Below, in pieces: positions 21,885 through 35,036 of a stretch of DNA of 64,000 nucleotides. Positions within the stretch are counted from its first letter, which is position 1, and the number at the start of each line of letters is the position of its first letter. Below the pieces are notes generated by a model. That model was given only the letters and a program-made list of their open reading frames with translations. It did no database searches and had not been told where the DNA came from. The position numbers and the translations under genes were made by a program. The stretch is from the NCBI RefSeq assembly GCF_963678635.1, contig NC_087062.1:46089758-46153757 (forward strand), read 5' to 3'. This DNA is from Symsagittifera roscoffensis (lineage: Eukaryota; Xenacoelomorpha; Acoela; Convolutidae).

Positions 21885-23594
21885 AGCAACGTTTTAAAAT
21901 CTATGAACACTTCATTCTGATTGGTTAATACCTCAAATATTACCTGTGAAGGAATGCTTGATTTTGTGATATCAAATTGCTGCACACTTCATTTAGAGTG
22001 AAAGTTTGATTTTGATTGATTGATATCAAAAAAAAAAACAAAAATTTTCCTTATAAGTAAATTTCGATTCTGACTGGTTGATTTCAAAACATTTGAAAAG
22101 TTCAGAGTAAGATTGGATGATTTTCATTTGAGCTTGGCACAAGTGGACTATATTTTTCCCATTTTCTTTCAATTTAAAAACAATTGGTTAGGAAAATTAC
22201 ATAATTGTTTTTTTAATCTTTTCATGAGGCTATTCAACTCTCCTTATCCAAAAATCTAGGGCTTTTTAAATCACCCATTTATTCTCAAGTTCTTTACTTT
22301 TTGAGCTGCCGTCACTGATTAGAAACAAAAAAGTTGCATATTTTGAGTGTGGCAGAGAATACAAACATACAGACTCGTCAAGATATCGCACAACCTGTGG
22401 TGTTTTGAAGTGTTCCAATTGTAACTTTCATTTATACAGCAGCGAAGAACTCTTTAATCATATCAAGAAGAAGCATTCTCTTTGTCAACATAATGTTAAA
22501 TATGGAAAAGACGCTCAATTGTCTCCAAACACACTTCAAAAGAAGGTAAAATTAGTTTTTTAAGTTAAAATTATACGAGAAAATACTATGAATAGTTGCT
22601 TTTACTGAATCTGAAAAATCTATACAATTGTGATAGATACGAAAAAATGTTGGCAAAATTCATACAGTTTTTTCATCACAATTCTTCTTCTGTCTTTTAA
22701 TTTTTTCTATTGATAGGTTCTTTATGACGATAGAAGCAGCAAAAATTGAGTTCAAATTCTTGCGAAGACTTCAATGGAAATCGATTCGAAAATCTTGAAT
22801 CTACAGTAAAAACTCCATTGGTTGCAAGCTTGCGGAGATTTTGCTGCAATAAGTTTGTAGTAAAAGTGCAAAACATATGCTAATGTGTGGTTCGGAATTT
22901 GTTAAAAAGTGTAAAAAAAAACTAGTTATATATAAAACATTGGTTAAATCAAACATTTTGCCTAGTCACCAATTTGAAGTTTTCCTTGTTAAGTGCTTGT
23001 AAAAGTGTTAATAGAGTTGGGCATTTTTCAGCAGATAGTGAGGGTTGATTTATCAAGAATTAGTGTTTTTTTACCTGTTTTCGACTTTTTCAGAAAAGCA
23101 ATTGACAATTGAAAAAGATGAACAAATGTTTTTTGCTAGCTTTTGGAAATTTCAAGACAATATTATACATCATTCTGAACCAAAAATTTACTTCAATAAA
23201 AAATTCAGATCTGAAACAGCAACATACAGTTATCAGGCTGAGAAAATCTTTTAAAGATTTTTGGGAGAGGACTTTTGATAATAATTCTGCTTCGGATTTT
23301 CAAACTTTCGTTTAAATGATACATTTTTCCATCTAAAATTCAATTTTCAAGTAAGATTTTGTTCAAATTGCATAAAATTGGAAGATAGTAAAAGAGGTAG
23401 AAAGTACTAAATTGAGAGACAAACTCAATTTAACCCACTAGTGGTTCTGAGATTTTTTTAAACCAAAATTTAGCTTATAAAATATATCTTGAGAAAAAAT
23501 CCAATATAAAAAGTGTCGAAGATTTATATTTATAAGTGTTTTATTGAAAAATTTATTATTATTTGATATATTAGGTAAGTTTGTATGAAAGTTT
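21885..23594 (+). repeat. Partial long unit L2 (S'-gene-T start)
   Basis: Upstream region S' (21,885-22,305), zinc-finger pseudogene (22,306-22,809) and only the first ~0.8 kb of tail T. Module R is missing at its left and the tail is cut at its right, where TAAGTTTGTATGAAA gives way to module R of the next unit. Both junctions look like unequal recombination points. Confidence 0.7.
22306..22809 (+). pseudogene. MPSL zinc-finger pseudogene, long form
   Basis: Exons correspond to 22,306-22,545 and 22,717-22,809 and the splice sites are kept. The start codon is CTG, Cys12 is Tyr and the second exon has TGA at codon 11 (22,747). The C2H2 finger with Cys36, Cys39, His52 and His57 is unchanged. 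The copy at 36,345 shares the CTG, the Tyr and the TGA. It is probably dead, although a CTG start cannot be formally excluded. Confidence 0.7.
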
Positions 23595-25556
23595 GGAAAA
23601 AAGTCATGGACATTCATCAGATTTTAAGCTTGAACTGCTACAAAAACTAAAAAATTGGTAGACAGATGACGTTGATGGAGGTTGTATTAGTTTTAACTTG
23701 TATACAAACACAGAAAGCTCAATAATTTTGATAAAACGATGCAGAGGAGTTTTCAGAAAAAAATAATACTACCAGATTTATCAAGAATGTTCTTATTTAG
23801 AAGAAATAACTCAGACTGAGTGGTCAATCAACAAAAAAAAATCAAAAAAGAGGAGCTTTTGAAACAAAAATTGAAGATAAGAAACATCATTTCGATTACT
23901 GTTTTGAGTTTGTTACAAATACAAAATCTATATTTGTCAGAGTATCTTTTAGTCGATTGTCCGAATTTACAAAGCTTCTGGTTGTTTTTATTACAATATA
24001 CCAAAGAGAAAGCGATAAAGATGTATTTTTTGGTAATTTTATTTCACTGGATAGAAACAGAACGAATCGCAAAAAATTTGATCGAAATTTCAAAATTTGA
24101 ATTGAGTGTCGAAAAAAAAAATGAACCAGACCTAAAATCTCATTTCTCTCACTGTGGTGTCAAATGTATATTTTAGTTATTTTAGAAAAACTGAATAAAA
24201 CGGATTGATTGGGAAGTTTCATAAACATAGTTTTGTTTTGATCTAAAAACAATTAAAAATTTTTGCATGCTTCATTCTGATTGGTTACTACCACAAATAT
24301 TACCTCGAAACTTCGCTTGATATCGAAATTTCGCTTGATATCGAAATTTTTGAAAACTTTGAAGTTAGATTGGATGATTTTTATTTCAGCTTGGCCGATA
24401 TAGATGATATTCTTTCTGATTTTCTTTGATGTTAAAAACAAATGGTTAAGAAGTTTACATAACTGGTTTTTTGAATCATTTTTTGAGGCTATTCAACTCA
24501 TCTAATCCAAAAATTTGAGAATTTTCAAATCTCTCATTTTTTCTCAAGTTCATTTTTACTTATTGAGATGCCATCACTGAATTAAAAGGAAAGAGTTGCA
24601 TGTCTTGAGTGTGGCAGAGAATACACATGTAAAGACTGGCCAAGACATCGTACAACCTGTTCGTACAACCTGTTCGTTCAGACTTTTTTGCAGTTTAAAG
24701 AAAAATGTAAAAAGTTTTTCTTGCACTGTTGAAAAATAAAATTTATGAAATTTTTTGTTCTAGTTTTGATCATTAAAAAATCTTTTTTTATTATGTATGT
24801 TCATCAAAAACATCAGAAAAACATTGTATTAGGATAGAGAATAGCACTCAAAGTCATCAATAATGATAGTTTCTAAACAATTACTTAAGAATTTTCTACA
24901 AGGAAATTTTTGACTTGTGCTTGTTCATAAAAAGGAAAATAAGTTTTTGCAAATACTTTTTGAAAAAATAAGGAAAAAGTTGCGCTTTGCAGGAGTTTTG
25001 TCGAACATTTTTGCCATCTTGTTAAAAAAATCATTACAGTTTTTGCATCTTGCAATGTTTTCCACAAACTTTTTTGCATTATTGTTGAAAAAATGAAAAC
25101 AATTTATGACAACTTGTAAAAAATTTTTACCTAAAACTTTGTGTAGTTGATAAATAAATTTTCGCATTTCAAAAAAAAAACTATTCAATTTTTTCTGACA
25201 TTTTTAACACAAAAAAATGTATGAAATTTTTTGTTCTGGTTTTTATCATAGACAAAATCACACGTCTTTGGCTCTAAATCATCAACAAAATAAAATTTTC
25301 ACATAGGAAATAGCACTCGAAGATACCAGTAATAAAAAGTTATACTTTTTAAACAAGTTTCTTACACTACAACTTTGCGTTTTTCGCATTTGCATAAAAA
25401 AAAAGAAATTAGATTTTTGCAAAAATTAGTTTAAAAACTCATATAAAAAAAGTTGCGTCTTGCAAAATTTTTTTCGAAAATACGCATACTTGTTAAAATA
25501 CAATTACCCTTTTTGCATCTTGTAAAAAAGTAACTTCAATTTATTCGTTGAAAAGC
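23595..25556 (+). repeat. 2 kb array unit M1 (R-S-gene-P-Q)
   Basis: Starts inside module R (CATGGACATTCATCAG at about 23,610), then S (24,176-24,567), a short MPSL pseudogene, P (about 24,680-25,400) and Q. The two following units are full copies. The left end is truncated relative to them. Confidence 0.7.
24568..24734 (+). pseudogene. Short MPSL zinc-finger pseudogene
   Basis: Starts ATG CCA TCA CTG AAT and is stopped at codon 6 by TAA where sister copies have CAA. Beyond it the finger region is still recognisable (CLECGREYTCKDW). A short duplicated word (TACAACCTGTTCG) lies after it. Confidence 0.7.
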
Positions 25557-27610
25557 ATTCAAAATTAAATAAATTTAATTTTGAAAATATTTTCAAGAAG
25601 AAACGTTCAAAAGTTAGAGAAAAACATATTTAATTACTGTTTTTATCAAACATTAAGTAAATTTTGTTTTATGTGAACAAAATTACAAACTAGAATGTAT
25701 ATGTATTTGAAAAAGTTATCATGATTTTTTTAAAACTCTGTAATACATTGGTTGTATGGACATTTATCATATTTAAAGCTTGAACTACTACAAAAACTAA
25801 AAAATTGGTGGATAGATGACGTTGATGGAGATTGTATTAGTTTTAACTTGTTAACAAACACAGAAAGCTCAGAAATTTTGATAAAACGATGCAGAGGAGA
25901 TTTCAGAAAAAAAAGAGTACTACCAGTTTTATCAAGAATGTTCTTGTTTAGAAGAAATAACTCAGACTGAGTGGTCAATCAAAAAACAATAAAAAAAAGG
26001 AAGAGCTTTTGGAATAAAAATTTAAGATAAGAAACATCATTTCGATTACTGTTTTGAGTTTGTTACAAAAACAAAATCTAGAGTTGTCAGAATATATTTA
26101 AGTCGATTGTACGAATTTACAAAGCTTCTGGTTGTTTGTATTACAATATACCAAAGAGAAAGCGACAAAGATGTATTTTTTGGTAATTTTATTTCACTGG
26201 ATAGAAACAGAACGAATCGCAAAAATTTTGATCGAAATTTCAAAAATTGAATTGAGTATCGAAAAAATAAAAAAAATCAGACAACAAATCTGGTTTATTT
26301 CACTGTGTTATCAAATTTATTTTTTAGTTTTGTTAGAAAAACTCAAAAAAAATCGTTGAATGGGAAGTTTCATGAACATAGTTTTGTTCTGATCTAAAAA
26401 CATTTAAAAATTTTTGATTGCTTCATTTTGATTGGTTACTACCACAAATATTACCTATGAAGGAAGGCTCGATTGCTTGTTATCAAAATATTTGAAAACT
26501 TCAAAGTTAGATTGGATGATTTTTTTTTAGCTTGGCCGATTAGGATGATATTCTTTCTGATTTTCTTTCGTGTTAAAAACAAACGGTTAAGAAGTTTACA
26601 TAACCGTTTTTTTAATCATTTTTTGAGGCTATTCAACTCATCTAATCCAAAAATTTGGGAATTTTCAAATCCCTCATTTTTTCTCAAGTTCCTTTTTACT
26701 TATTGAGATGCCATCACTGAATCAAAAGGAAAAAGTTGTATGTCTTGAGTGTGGCAGAGAATACACATGTAAAGACTGGTCAAGACATCGTACAACCTGT
26801 TCGTACAAAAAAACAGTCTTCAGACTTTTTTGCAGTTTAAAGAAAAATGTAAAAAGACTTTCTTGCGCTGTTGAAAAATAAAATTTATGAAATTTTTTGT
26901 TCTAGTTTTGATAATTAAAAAATCTTTTTTTATATGTATGTTCATCAAAAACATCAGAAAAACATTGTATTAGGATAGAGAATAGCACTCAAAGTCATCA
27001 ATAATGATAGTTTCTAAACAATTATTTAAGAATTTTCTACAAGGAAATTCTTGACTTGTGCTTGTTCATAAAAAGGAAAATAAGTTTTTGCAAATACTTT
27101 TTGAAAAAATAAGAAAAAAGTTGCGCTTTGCAGGAAATTTTTTCGAACATTTTTGCCATCTTGTTAAAAAAATCATTACAATTTTGGCATCTTGCAATGT
27201 TTTCCACAAATTTTTTTGCATTCTTGTTGAAAAATGAAAACAATTTATGACAACTTTTAAAAAATTTTTACTTAAAACTTTGTGTAGTTGATAAATAAAT
27301 TTTCGCATGTCAAAAAAAATTATTCAATTTTTTCTTACATTTTTAACATAATATTTTTACATAGGAAATAGCACTCGAAGATACCAATAATAAAAAGTTT
27401 CAGTTAATTAAACAAGTTTTTTACACTAAAAATTTGCGTTTTTCGCATTTGCATAAAAAAAGAAATTAGATTTTTGCAAAATTAGTTTAAAAACTCATAA
27501 AAAAATTGCGTCTTGCAAAAATTTTTTTCGAAAATACGCATACTTGTTAAAAAACAATTACCCTTTTTGCATCTGGTAAAAGAGTAATATAAATTTATTC
27601 GTTGAAAAGC
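25557..27610 (+). repeat. 2,054 bp array unit M2
   Basis: Full R-S-gene-P-Q unit. The copy that follows begins exactly 2,054 bp later. The R coding words at 25,752-25,970 are identical at protein level to those at 27,806-28,024, so the duplication is recent. Confidence 0.8.
26708..26881 (+). CDS. Short MPSL zinc-finger protein, copy at 26.7 kb
   Basis: A 57-codon open frame. Cys12, Cys15, His27 and Cys31 are all present, forming a complete C2HC finger (C-x2-C-x11-H-x3-C). After residue 34 it departs from the sister copies through a frame change and ends CAVEK. It is single-exon and lacks the second finger of the long form. Module S with two ATTGG boxes lies upstream. It may be a functional micro-protein or a truncated copy; transcript evidence would decide. 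Confidence 0.4.
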   Translation: MPSLNQKEKVVCLECGREYTCKDWSRHRTTCSYKKTVFRLFCSLKKNVKRLSCAVEK

Positions 27611-29667
27611 ATTCAAAAAAAAATTAATTTAATTCTGAAAATATTTTCAAGAAGAAACATTCAAAAATTACAGAAAAACATATTTAATTCTTGTTTTTAT
27701 CAAAAATTAGGTAAAAATTGTTTTATGTGAACAAAATTACAAACTAGAATGTCTATGTATTTGGAAAAATTATCATGATTTTTTGAAAACTCTGTAATAC
27801 ATTGGTTGTATGGACATTTATCATATTTAAAGCTTGAACTACTACAAAAACTAAAAAATTGGTGGATAGATGACGTTGATGGAGATTGTATTAGTTTTAA
27901 CTTGTTAACAAACACAGAAAGCTCAGAAATTTTGATAAAACGATGCAGAGGAGATTTCAGAAAAAAAAGAGTACTACCAGTTTTATCAAGAATGTTCTTG
28001 TTTAGAAGAAATAACTCAGACTGAGTGGTCAATCAAAAAACAATAAAAAAAAGGAAGAGCTTTTGGAATAAAAATTTAAGATAAGAAACATCATTTCGAT
28101 TACTGTTTTGAGTTTGTTACAAAAACAAAATCTAGAGTTGTCAGAATATATTTAAGTCGATTGTCCAAATTTACAAAGCTTCTGGTTGTTTGTATTACAA
28201 TATACCAAAGAGAAAGCGATAAAGATGTATTTTTTGGTAATTTTATTTCACTGGATAGAAACAGAACGAATCGCAAAAAATTTGATGGAAATTTCAAAAT
28301 TTGAATTGAGTATCGAAAAAATAAAAAAAATCTGACAACAAATCTGGTTTATATCACTGTGTTGTCAAATTTATATTTTAGTTTTGTTAGAAAAACTCAA
28401 AAAAAATCGTTGAATGGGAAGTTTCATGATTATAGTTTTGTTCTGATCTAAAAATATTTAAAAATTTTTGATTGCTTCATTCTGATTGGTTACTACCACA
28501 AATATTACCTATGAAGGAATGCTGGATTGCTTGTTATCAAAATATTTGAAAACTTCAAAGTTAGATTGGATAATTTTTTTTTAGCTTGGCCGATTAGGAT
28601 GATATTCTTTCTGTTTTTCTTTCGTGTTAAAAACAAACGGTTAAGAAGTTTACATAACCGTTTTTTTAATCATTTTTTGAGGCTATTCAACTCATCTAAT
28701 CCAAAAATTTGGGAATTTTCAAATCCCTCATTTTTTCTCAAGTTCATTTTTACTTATTGAGATGCCATCACTGAATCAAAAGGAAAGAGTTGTATGTCTT
28801 GAGTGTGGCAGAGAATACACATGTAAAGACTGGTCAAGACATCGTACAACCTGTTCGTACAAAAAAAATTCTTCAGACTTTTTTGCACTTTAAAGAAAAA
28901 TGTAAGAAGATTTTCTTGCACTGTTGAAAAATAAAATTTATGAAATTTTTTGTTCTAATTTTGATAATTAAAAAAACTTTTTTTTATATGTATGTTCATC
29001 AAAAACATCAGAAAAACATTGTATTAGGATAGAGAATAGCACTCAAAGTCATCAATAATGATAGTTTCTAAACAATTATTTAAAAATTTTCTACAAGGAT
29101 ATTTTTGACTTGTGCTTGTTCATAAAAAGGAAAATAAGTTTTTGCAAATACTTTTTGAAAAAATAAGAAAAAAGTTGCGCTTTGCAGGAAATTTTTTCGA
29201 ACATTTTCGCCATCTTGTTAAAAAAATCATTACAGTTTTTGCATCTTGCAATGTTTTCCACAAATTTTTTTGCATTGTTGTTGAAAAAATGAAAACAATT
29301 TATGACAACTTGTAAAAAAATTTTACCTGAAACTTTGTGTTGTTGATATATAAATTTTCGCATGTCAAAAAAAAATTATTCAATTTTTTCTTACATTTTT
29401 AACATAATAATTTTACATAGGAAATAGCACTCGAAGATACCAATAATAAAAAGTTTCAGTTAATTAAACAAGTTTTTTACACTAAAAATTTGCGTTTTTC
29501 GCATTTGCATAAAAAAAGAAATTAGATTTTTGCAAAATTAGTTTAAAAACTCATAAAAAAAATTGCGTCTTGCAAAAATTTTTTTCGAAAATACGCATAC
29601 TTGTTAAAAAACAATTACCCTTTTTGCATCTTGTAAAAGAGTAACATAAATTTATTCGTTGAAAAGC
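27611..29667 (+). repeat. 2,057 bp array unit M3
   Basis: Full R-S-gene-P-Q unit, a near-identical copy of the preceding one. The next unit begins with the same R words but switches to the long S' and gene type. Confidence 0.8.
28762..28893 (+). CDS. Short MPSL zinc-finger protein, copy at 28.8 kb
   Basis: A 43-codon open frame with the complete C2HC ligand set (Cys12, Cys15, His27, Cys31), ending SSDFFAL. It is the same as the copy at 26,708 up to residue 34, apart from one Lys/Arg change, and stops earlier. Promoter-like module S lies upstream. The same doubts apply about whether the micro-protein is made. Confidence 0.35.
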   Translation: MPSLNQKERVVCLECGREYTCKDWSRHRTTCSYKKNSSDFFAL

Positions 29668-30917
29668 ATTCAAAATAAAATAAATTTAATTTTGAAAATG
29701 TTTTCAAGAAGAAACATTCAAAAGTTACAGAAAAACATATTTAATTACTGTTTTTATCAAAAATTAAGTAAAAGTTGTTTTATGTGAACAAAATTACAAA
29801 CTAGAATATCTATGTAGTTGGAAAAATTGTCATGATTTTTTCAAAACTTTATATTACATTGATTGTATGGACATTCATCAGATTTTAAGCTTGATTTACT
29901 ACAAAAACTAAAAAATTGGTAGACAGATGACGTTGATGGAGGTTGTATTAGTTTTAACTTGTATACAACACAGAAAGCTCGATAAAAAGATAGAGACGAG
30001 ATTTCAGAAAAAAAGAGTACTACCAGATTCATCAAGAATGTTCTTATCTAGAAGAAATAACTCAGATTGAGTGTTCAATCAACAAAACAAAATCAAAAAA
30101 AGAAGAGCTTTTAAAACAAAAATTGAAGATAAGAAACATCATTTCGATTACTGTTTTGAATTTGTTACAAATACCAAATCTAGATTTTTCAGAAAATTTT
30201 TTAGTCGGTTGTCCAAATTTACAAAGCTTCTGGTTGTTTGTATTACAAAATACCAAAGAGAAAGCGATAAAGATGTATTTTTTGGTAATTTTATTTCACT
30301 GGATAGAAACAGAACGAATCGCAAAAAATTTGATCGAAATTTCAAAATTTGAATTGAGTATCGAAAAAATAAAAAAATCAGAAAACAAATCTGGTTTATT
30401 TCACTGTGGTGTCAAGTTTATATTTTAGTTTCGTTAGAAAAACTCAAAAAAAATTGTTGAATGGGAAGTTTCATGAGCAAAGTTTTGTTCTGATATAAAA
30501 AACGTTTTAAAATCTATGAACACTTCATTCTGATTGGTTAATACCTCAAATATTACCTGTGAAGGAATGCTTGATTTTGTGATATCAAATTGCTGCACAC
30601 TTCATTTAGAGTGAAAGTCTGATTTTGATTGATTGATATCAAAAAAAAAAACAAAATTTTCCTTATAAGTAAATTTCGATTCTGACTGGTTGATTTCAAA
30701 ACATTTGAAAACTTCAGAGTAAGATTGGATGATTTTCATTTGAGCTTGGCCTAAGTGGACTATATTTTTCCGATTTTCTTTCAATTTAAAAACAGTTGGT
30801 TAGGAAAATTACATAATTGTTTTTTTAATCTTTTCATGAGGCTATTCAACTCTACTTATCCAAAAATTTTGGGCTTTTTAAATCTCCCATTTATTCTCAA
30901 GTTCTTTACGTTTTGAG

Positions 30918-31421
30918 TTGCCGTCACTGATTAGAAACAAAAAAGTTGCGTATTTTGAGTGTGGCAGAGAATACAAACATACAGACTCGTCAAGATATCG
31001 CACAACCTGTGGTGTTTTGAAGTGTTCCAATTGTAACTTTCATTTATATAGCAGCGAGGAACTCTTTAATCATATCAAGAAGAAGCATTCTCTTTGTCAA
31101 CATAATGTTAAATATGGAAAAGACGCTCAACTGTATCCAAACACTTTTCGAAAAAAGGTAAAAATAGTTTTTTAAGTTAAAATTATAGGAGAAAATACTA
31201 TGAATAGTTGCTTTTACTGAATTTGAAAAATCTATACAATTGTGATAGATACGAAAAAATTTTGGAAAAATTTTTACAGTTTTTTCATCAAAATTCCTGT
31301 TCTGTCTTTTAATTTTTTCTATTGATAGGTTGTGTTTGACGATAGAAGCAGCAAAAATCGAGTTCAAATTGTTGCGAAGACTTCAATGGAAATCGATTCG
31401 AAAATCTTGAATCTACAGTAA
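30918..31421 (+). pseudogene. MPSL zinc-finger gene copy, long form, ATG lost
   Basis: Exons 30,918-31,157 and 31,329-31,421. The reading frame is open through both exons to the normal stop and the splice sites are kept, but the first codon is TTG and Cys12 is Tyr. The C2H2 finger ligands are intact. Exon 2 ends DSKILNLQ as in the intact copy. It is the least damaged of the ATG-less copies; weak initiation at TTG or at another site cannot be excluded. Confidence 0.6.
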
Positions 31422-34109
31422 AAACTCCATTGTTTGCTAGCTTGCGGAGATTTTGCTGCAATAAGTTTGTAGTAAAAGTGCAAAACATATGCTAATGTGT
31501 GGTTCGGAATTTGTTAAAAAGTGTAAAAAAAACTGGTTATATATAAAACATTGGTTAAATCAAACATTTTGCCTAGTCACCAATTTGAAGTTTTCCTTGT
31601 TAAGTGCTTGTAAAAGTGTTAATAGAGTTGGGCATTTTTCAGCAGATAGTGAGGGTTGATTTATCAAGAATTGTGGTTTTTACCTGTTTTCGACTTTTTC
31701 AGAAAAACAATTGACAATTGACCTGGAAAAGATGAACAAATGTTTTTACTAGCTTTTGGAAATTTCAAGATTATATTATACATCATTCTGAACCAAAAAT
31801 TTACTTCAATAAAAAAATTCAGATTTAAAACAGCAACATAAAATTATCAGGCTGAGAAAACCATTTAAAGATTTTTAGGATAGGCTTTTGATAATAATTC
31901 TGCTTCGGATTTTCGAACTTTCGTTTAAATGATACATTTTTCTATCTAAAATTCAATTTTCAAGTAAAAATTTGTTCAAATTGCATAAAATTGGAAGATA
32001 GTAGATGAAGTAGAAAGTACTAAATTGAGATACAAACTCAATTCAACCCACTAGTGGTTCTGAGATTTTTTAACCAAAATTTAGCTTATAAATTACATCT
32101 TGAGAAAAAATCCAACATAAAAAGTGTCGAAGATTTATATTTATGTGTATTTTATTGAAAAACTTGTTATCATTTGATATGTTAGGTAAGTTTGTATGAA
32201 AATTCAAATGTTTTGAGGATAATTTAATTGAAGTAAACTCAACTCCGACATCTTTTGGAAGATGATACATGAAGCATAAATTAAAAAATTTGCTCTCAAG
32301 ATCTATATTTCTTTATTTTAGAGAAAAAACAAAAAAAATTGATGCAGACAGATTTTTAGAGAAAGTAATTTGGAGTTTTCTAAAAAAATTCTAAAAAGAA
32401 CTGATACTTTAGTAAAACCAGATGCAGATCTCTTATTTATAGAAAATTTAACTTGAAAAGTTTCAATAAGACAGAGAGTTAAGATTTTGTTCTGCTTAGC
32501 TTCAATTGTTTTCAATTAGAAAATTAGGTAGAACTATACAGTTTTTCGCTTAATAAGTTTGGCAAAATTATTCAATTGTTACAGTTTGCCCCTGGATTTA
32601 CTTTTTTATATCGGTTTTTCTAAGAAGCGTTCTCTTAAAAGTTTATAGATGTTGCAGAAATTAGGAACTAGGTTCCCTTGCGTATTTGTACTTCCGAAGG
32701 TATTCAGATTATAACCAATTGAGCTGCTCTTAAAAAAAATTCTTTTTTTGTATTCCCAGTATATATGCACTTTTGATTGCTTTACCTAGCACCAATTCTA
32801 TCTCTTTTACAAAAACTTCCGACAAAAGTCAAGAATAAAAATTGATATACTAATTAATTTGCAAGAAAGTGATAGTTATTGATCTCAAAAATTGTTTTGT
32901 TGCTTAAATGATTTACTGTAGCAACTGAACAAGGGCCCTAAAGGAAAACTTTTAAAAATTACATAGTTATAATCAGACGTTATTAGTTCTAATTTTATCT
33001 CAACCAACAAATTGTTCGTTCAATTGAGATTTCCTCCTAAATTCAACAGTTCTGACTTAATTTTCCCACAAACTGAGTTCAGTAGCGAAAAAATTAACTA
33101 AAAAGGGAGCAATAATAACCTTGAAACATAGAAAATTTCTACAGAAAAATTATGAAATATATGTTGTAGAAGCAACAGAGAGATAATCATCAGTTTTGAA
33201 GAAGATTTTGTTGAATTTCATCCAATCTAATAGACTTTTGAGAAAAAAATGACCTCATTTTTAGTTAATTTTAGCAGAAAAATGTACTTTTTCCATCAAT
33301 GAGCCTAGCCTTATGATTATTGTTAAGTGAAAAACTTCTCAGAAGTTGTAATTTTTGTACAGTTTTGGTTGATCCTTAAGAAAAAATTGAGGAAGACTTG
33401 AATCACGGAGTTTGATCTAGAATTTCTATGAATAATGCTTATTGTTCTTTGAATTATTTTCCAAGGTAAAATCTCCCTAAATTGAACAAAAAACCACTTA
33501 ATTACACAAATAAAAGCAAAAAAAATGAAAAATTTTTGATATATTTTATTCATATTTACTTTACTTACTCAAAAATTACGAGTATTTTTCCATAGAAGTC
33601 GGTTCAATATTGATTCAGCTAATAAGTGCTTTTATTTTAGTGTTCAGAGCCCTATATAACCCCTTTTGTAGCTCAAACTAGAGAAATTTTATCGTATTTT
33701 ATCGTATTTTGAAATTTTGCGTGAAAATTGTGGAAAAATCTATATTTTTGTTCAAAATTTTGAATCATTGTCTCAATATCATGCGACTTAAAATAATTTT
33801 GGAGCTTAATTTTAAACTCTGCTCGTAAGTATTATTTTTTAATTACATCAGAAGCAACAAAAAAAATGGCCAAAATCTTGAGATTTTTGCAGTTTTTTTC
33901 CAAAAAAAAACGTTTTTGCAAAAAAAAGTTTTTGTTATTTTTTTTTCAAAAAATTGAAAGTTTTGCATTTTTTCCAAAGACTTGAATTTTTTTGAAATTT
34001 CAGTAGATTTGAGCATAGTTTCTCAAATCATACTATCATACAGTTTCTCAAATCATACAAGAAACCTTAATTAGATGATCATACTTTTTTGAAAATTATG
34101 ATCATCTAA
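31422..34109 (+). repeat. Tail T of unit L3, non-coding part
   Basis: The second full copy of the tail, closely matching 18.3-21.0 kb. No gene was recognised. Short - strand open frames (32,070-32,270, 32,318-32,515, 33,323-33,553) recur in the other tails but look like composition effects. Confidence 0.6.
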
Positions 34110-34497
34110 TCAAATAGTTAATAGATCGAATTATATCAAAAAGTATCGTGTTTTGAAGTTTTTTCGAAAAAATTTGTTGAAAGTCTCAATTTTTGCCCAA
34201 ATTCTCTAATCATTGACTTACCATGTACCAAAAACTACTTACATTACCTTCATTCCACAATCTACACGTAATTAACCATTAATTTTTTCCAATTAGATAA
34301 CATGCTCGGAAATGTTTGCGAAAAAACTAGACACTTCCACACAAAATCCAAAATACTCTCGTTTTTCTTATCATTCTCTTGCCATCACACAAACCATGAA
34401 ACCTTACAATTTTTATTCTCTATCTTAATACATTTTAGACTCTATACTCAATGTTAATGCATAGCATGCAGACCTGAAATCTTTAACGTATCTTAAA
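34110..34497 (+). repeat. Dispersed repeat X, copy 3
   Basis: Same position within tail T as the copy at 21,020, and inverted relative to 4,472-4,851. Confidence 0.7.
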
Positions 34498-34671
34498 ACA
34501 TGGGGTCCCCATGCCTCCCACCACTTAACCTCCAACATCTACAACTTATATCGCTGTTGTAGTTTCTCGTCTCTAAAAGTGATTTTTCACTTAGAAAAAA
34601 AAACAATTTTAATTATATCGGAAGCGCAGCAACAACGCAAACGGTCTTTTTGCTAAAAAAAAAAACAAACT

Positions 34672-34860
34672 TTGTCAGTCTATGAGCTTCATATTTACGA
34701 ATTACTAAAAATTGTTTTGAAGCCAAAAAATGATTTCACTCGGAAAGTTATCCTAAGTATCTTTTCGTTTTCTAAACCAATTCTATACATACTCGGAGAT
34801 CAATTGCAGATCTTATTTTCTATTCCCGTTGGAAGATCAAGCTGGAAAAATGTTCCATAG
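34672..34860 (+). pseudogene. LINE ORF2 C-terminal fragment in tail T, second copy
   Basis: Sixty-two codons containing YELHIYELLKIVLKPKNDF and ending SSWKNVP. It differs from the copy at 21,563 at only a few residues. No upstream LINE parts are attached. Confidence 0.4.
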
Positions 34861-34973
34861 GTTCAAAATCGATAAAGATGTATAATACCATTAAAGCAAC
34901 TGGTTTTTTACTGTCAGTTTCGTCGTGTTTAATTTTGATTAATCTACATTATATAACACAAATATTCACAAAA

Positions 34974-35036
34974 GCACCCGTGGCGTAGTGGTTAAATATG
35001 CCACTGGTACACCAGGGATCATGGGTTCGACTCATA
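34974..35036 (+). tRNA. tRNA-like sequence (SINE head or tRNA pseudogene)
   Basis: An internal A box (TGGCGTAGTGG, 34,981-34,991) and a B box (GGTTCGACTC, 35,024-35,033) are spaced 43 bases apart, as in tRNA genes. A D-arm stem GGC/GCC can be drawn. The acceptor and anticodon stems do not close well, so it is not a normal tRNA. It sits exactly between tail T and the next R module. A tRNA-derived SINE head is the likeliest reading; no SINE body or A-rich tail was recognised. Confidence 0.5.

Noticed and set aside
24925-29363. Lys/Asn/Phe-rich - strand open frames in block P (about 24.9, 27.1 and 29.1 kb, also 14.5 and 15.9 kb)
   Set aside because: Their composition mirrors the T-rich block; frames differ between copies and no domain is visible.
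34974-35036. Functional tRNA gene
   Set aside because: A and B boxes are good but the acceptor and anticodon stems do not pair, so an anticodon cannot be assigned.
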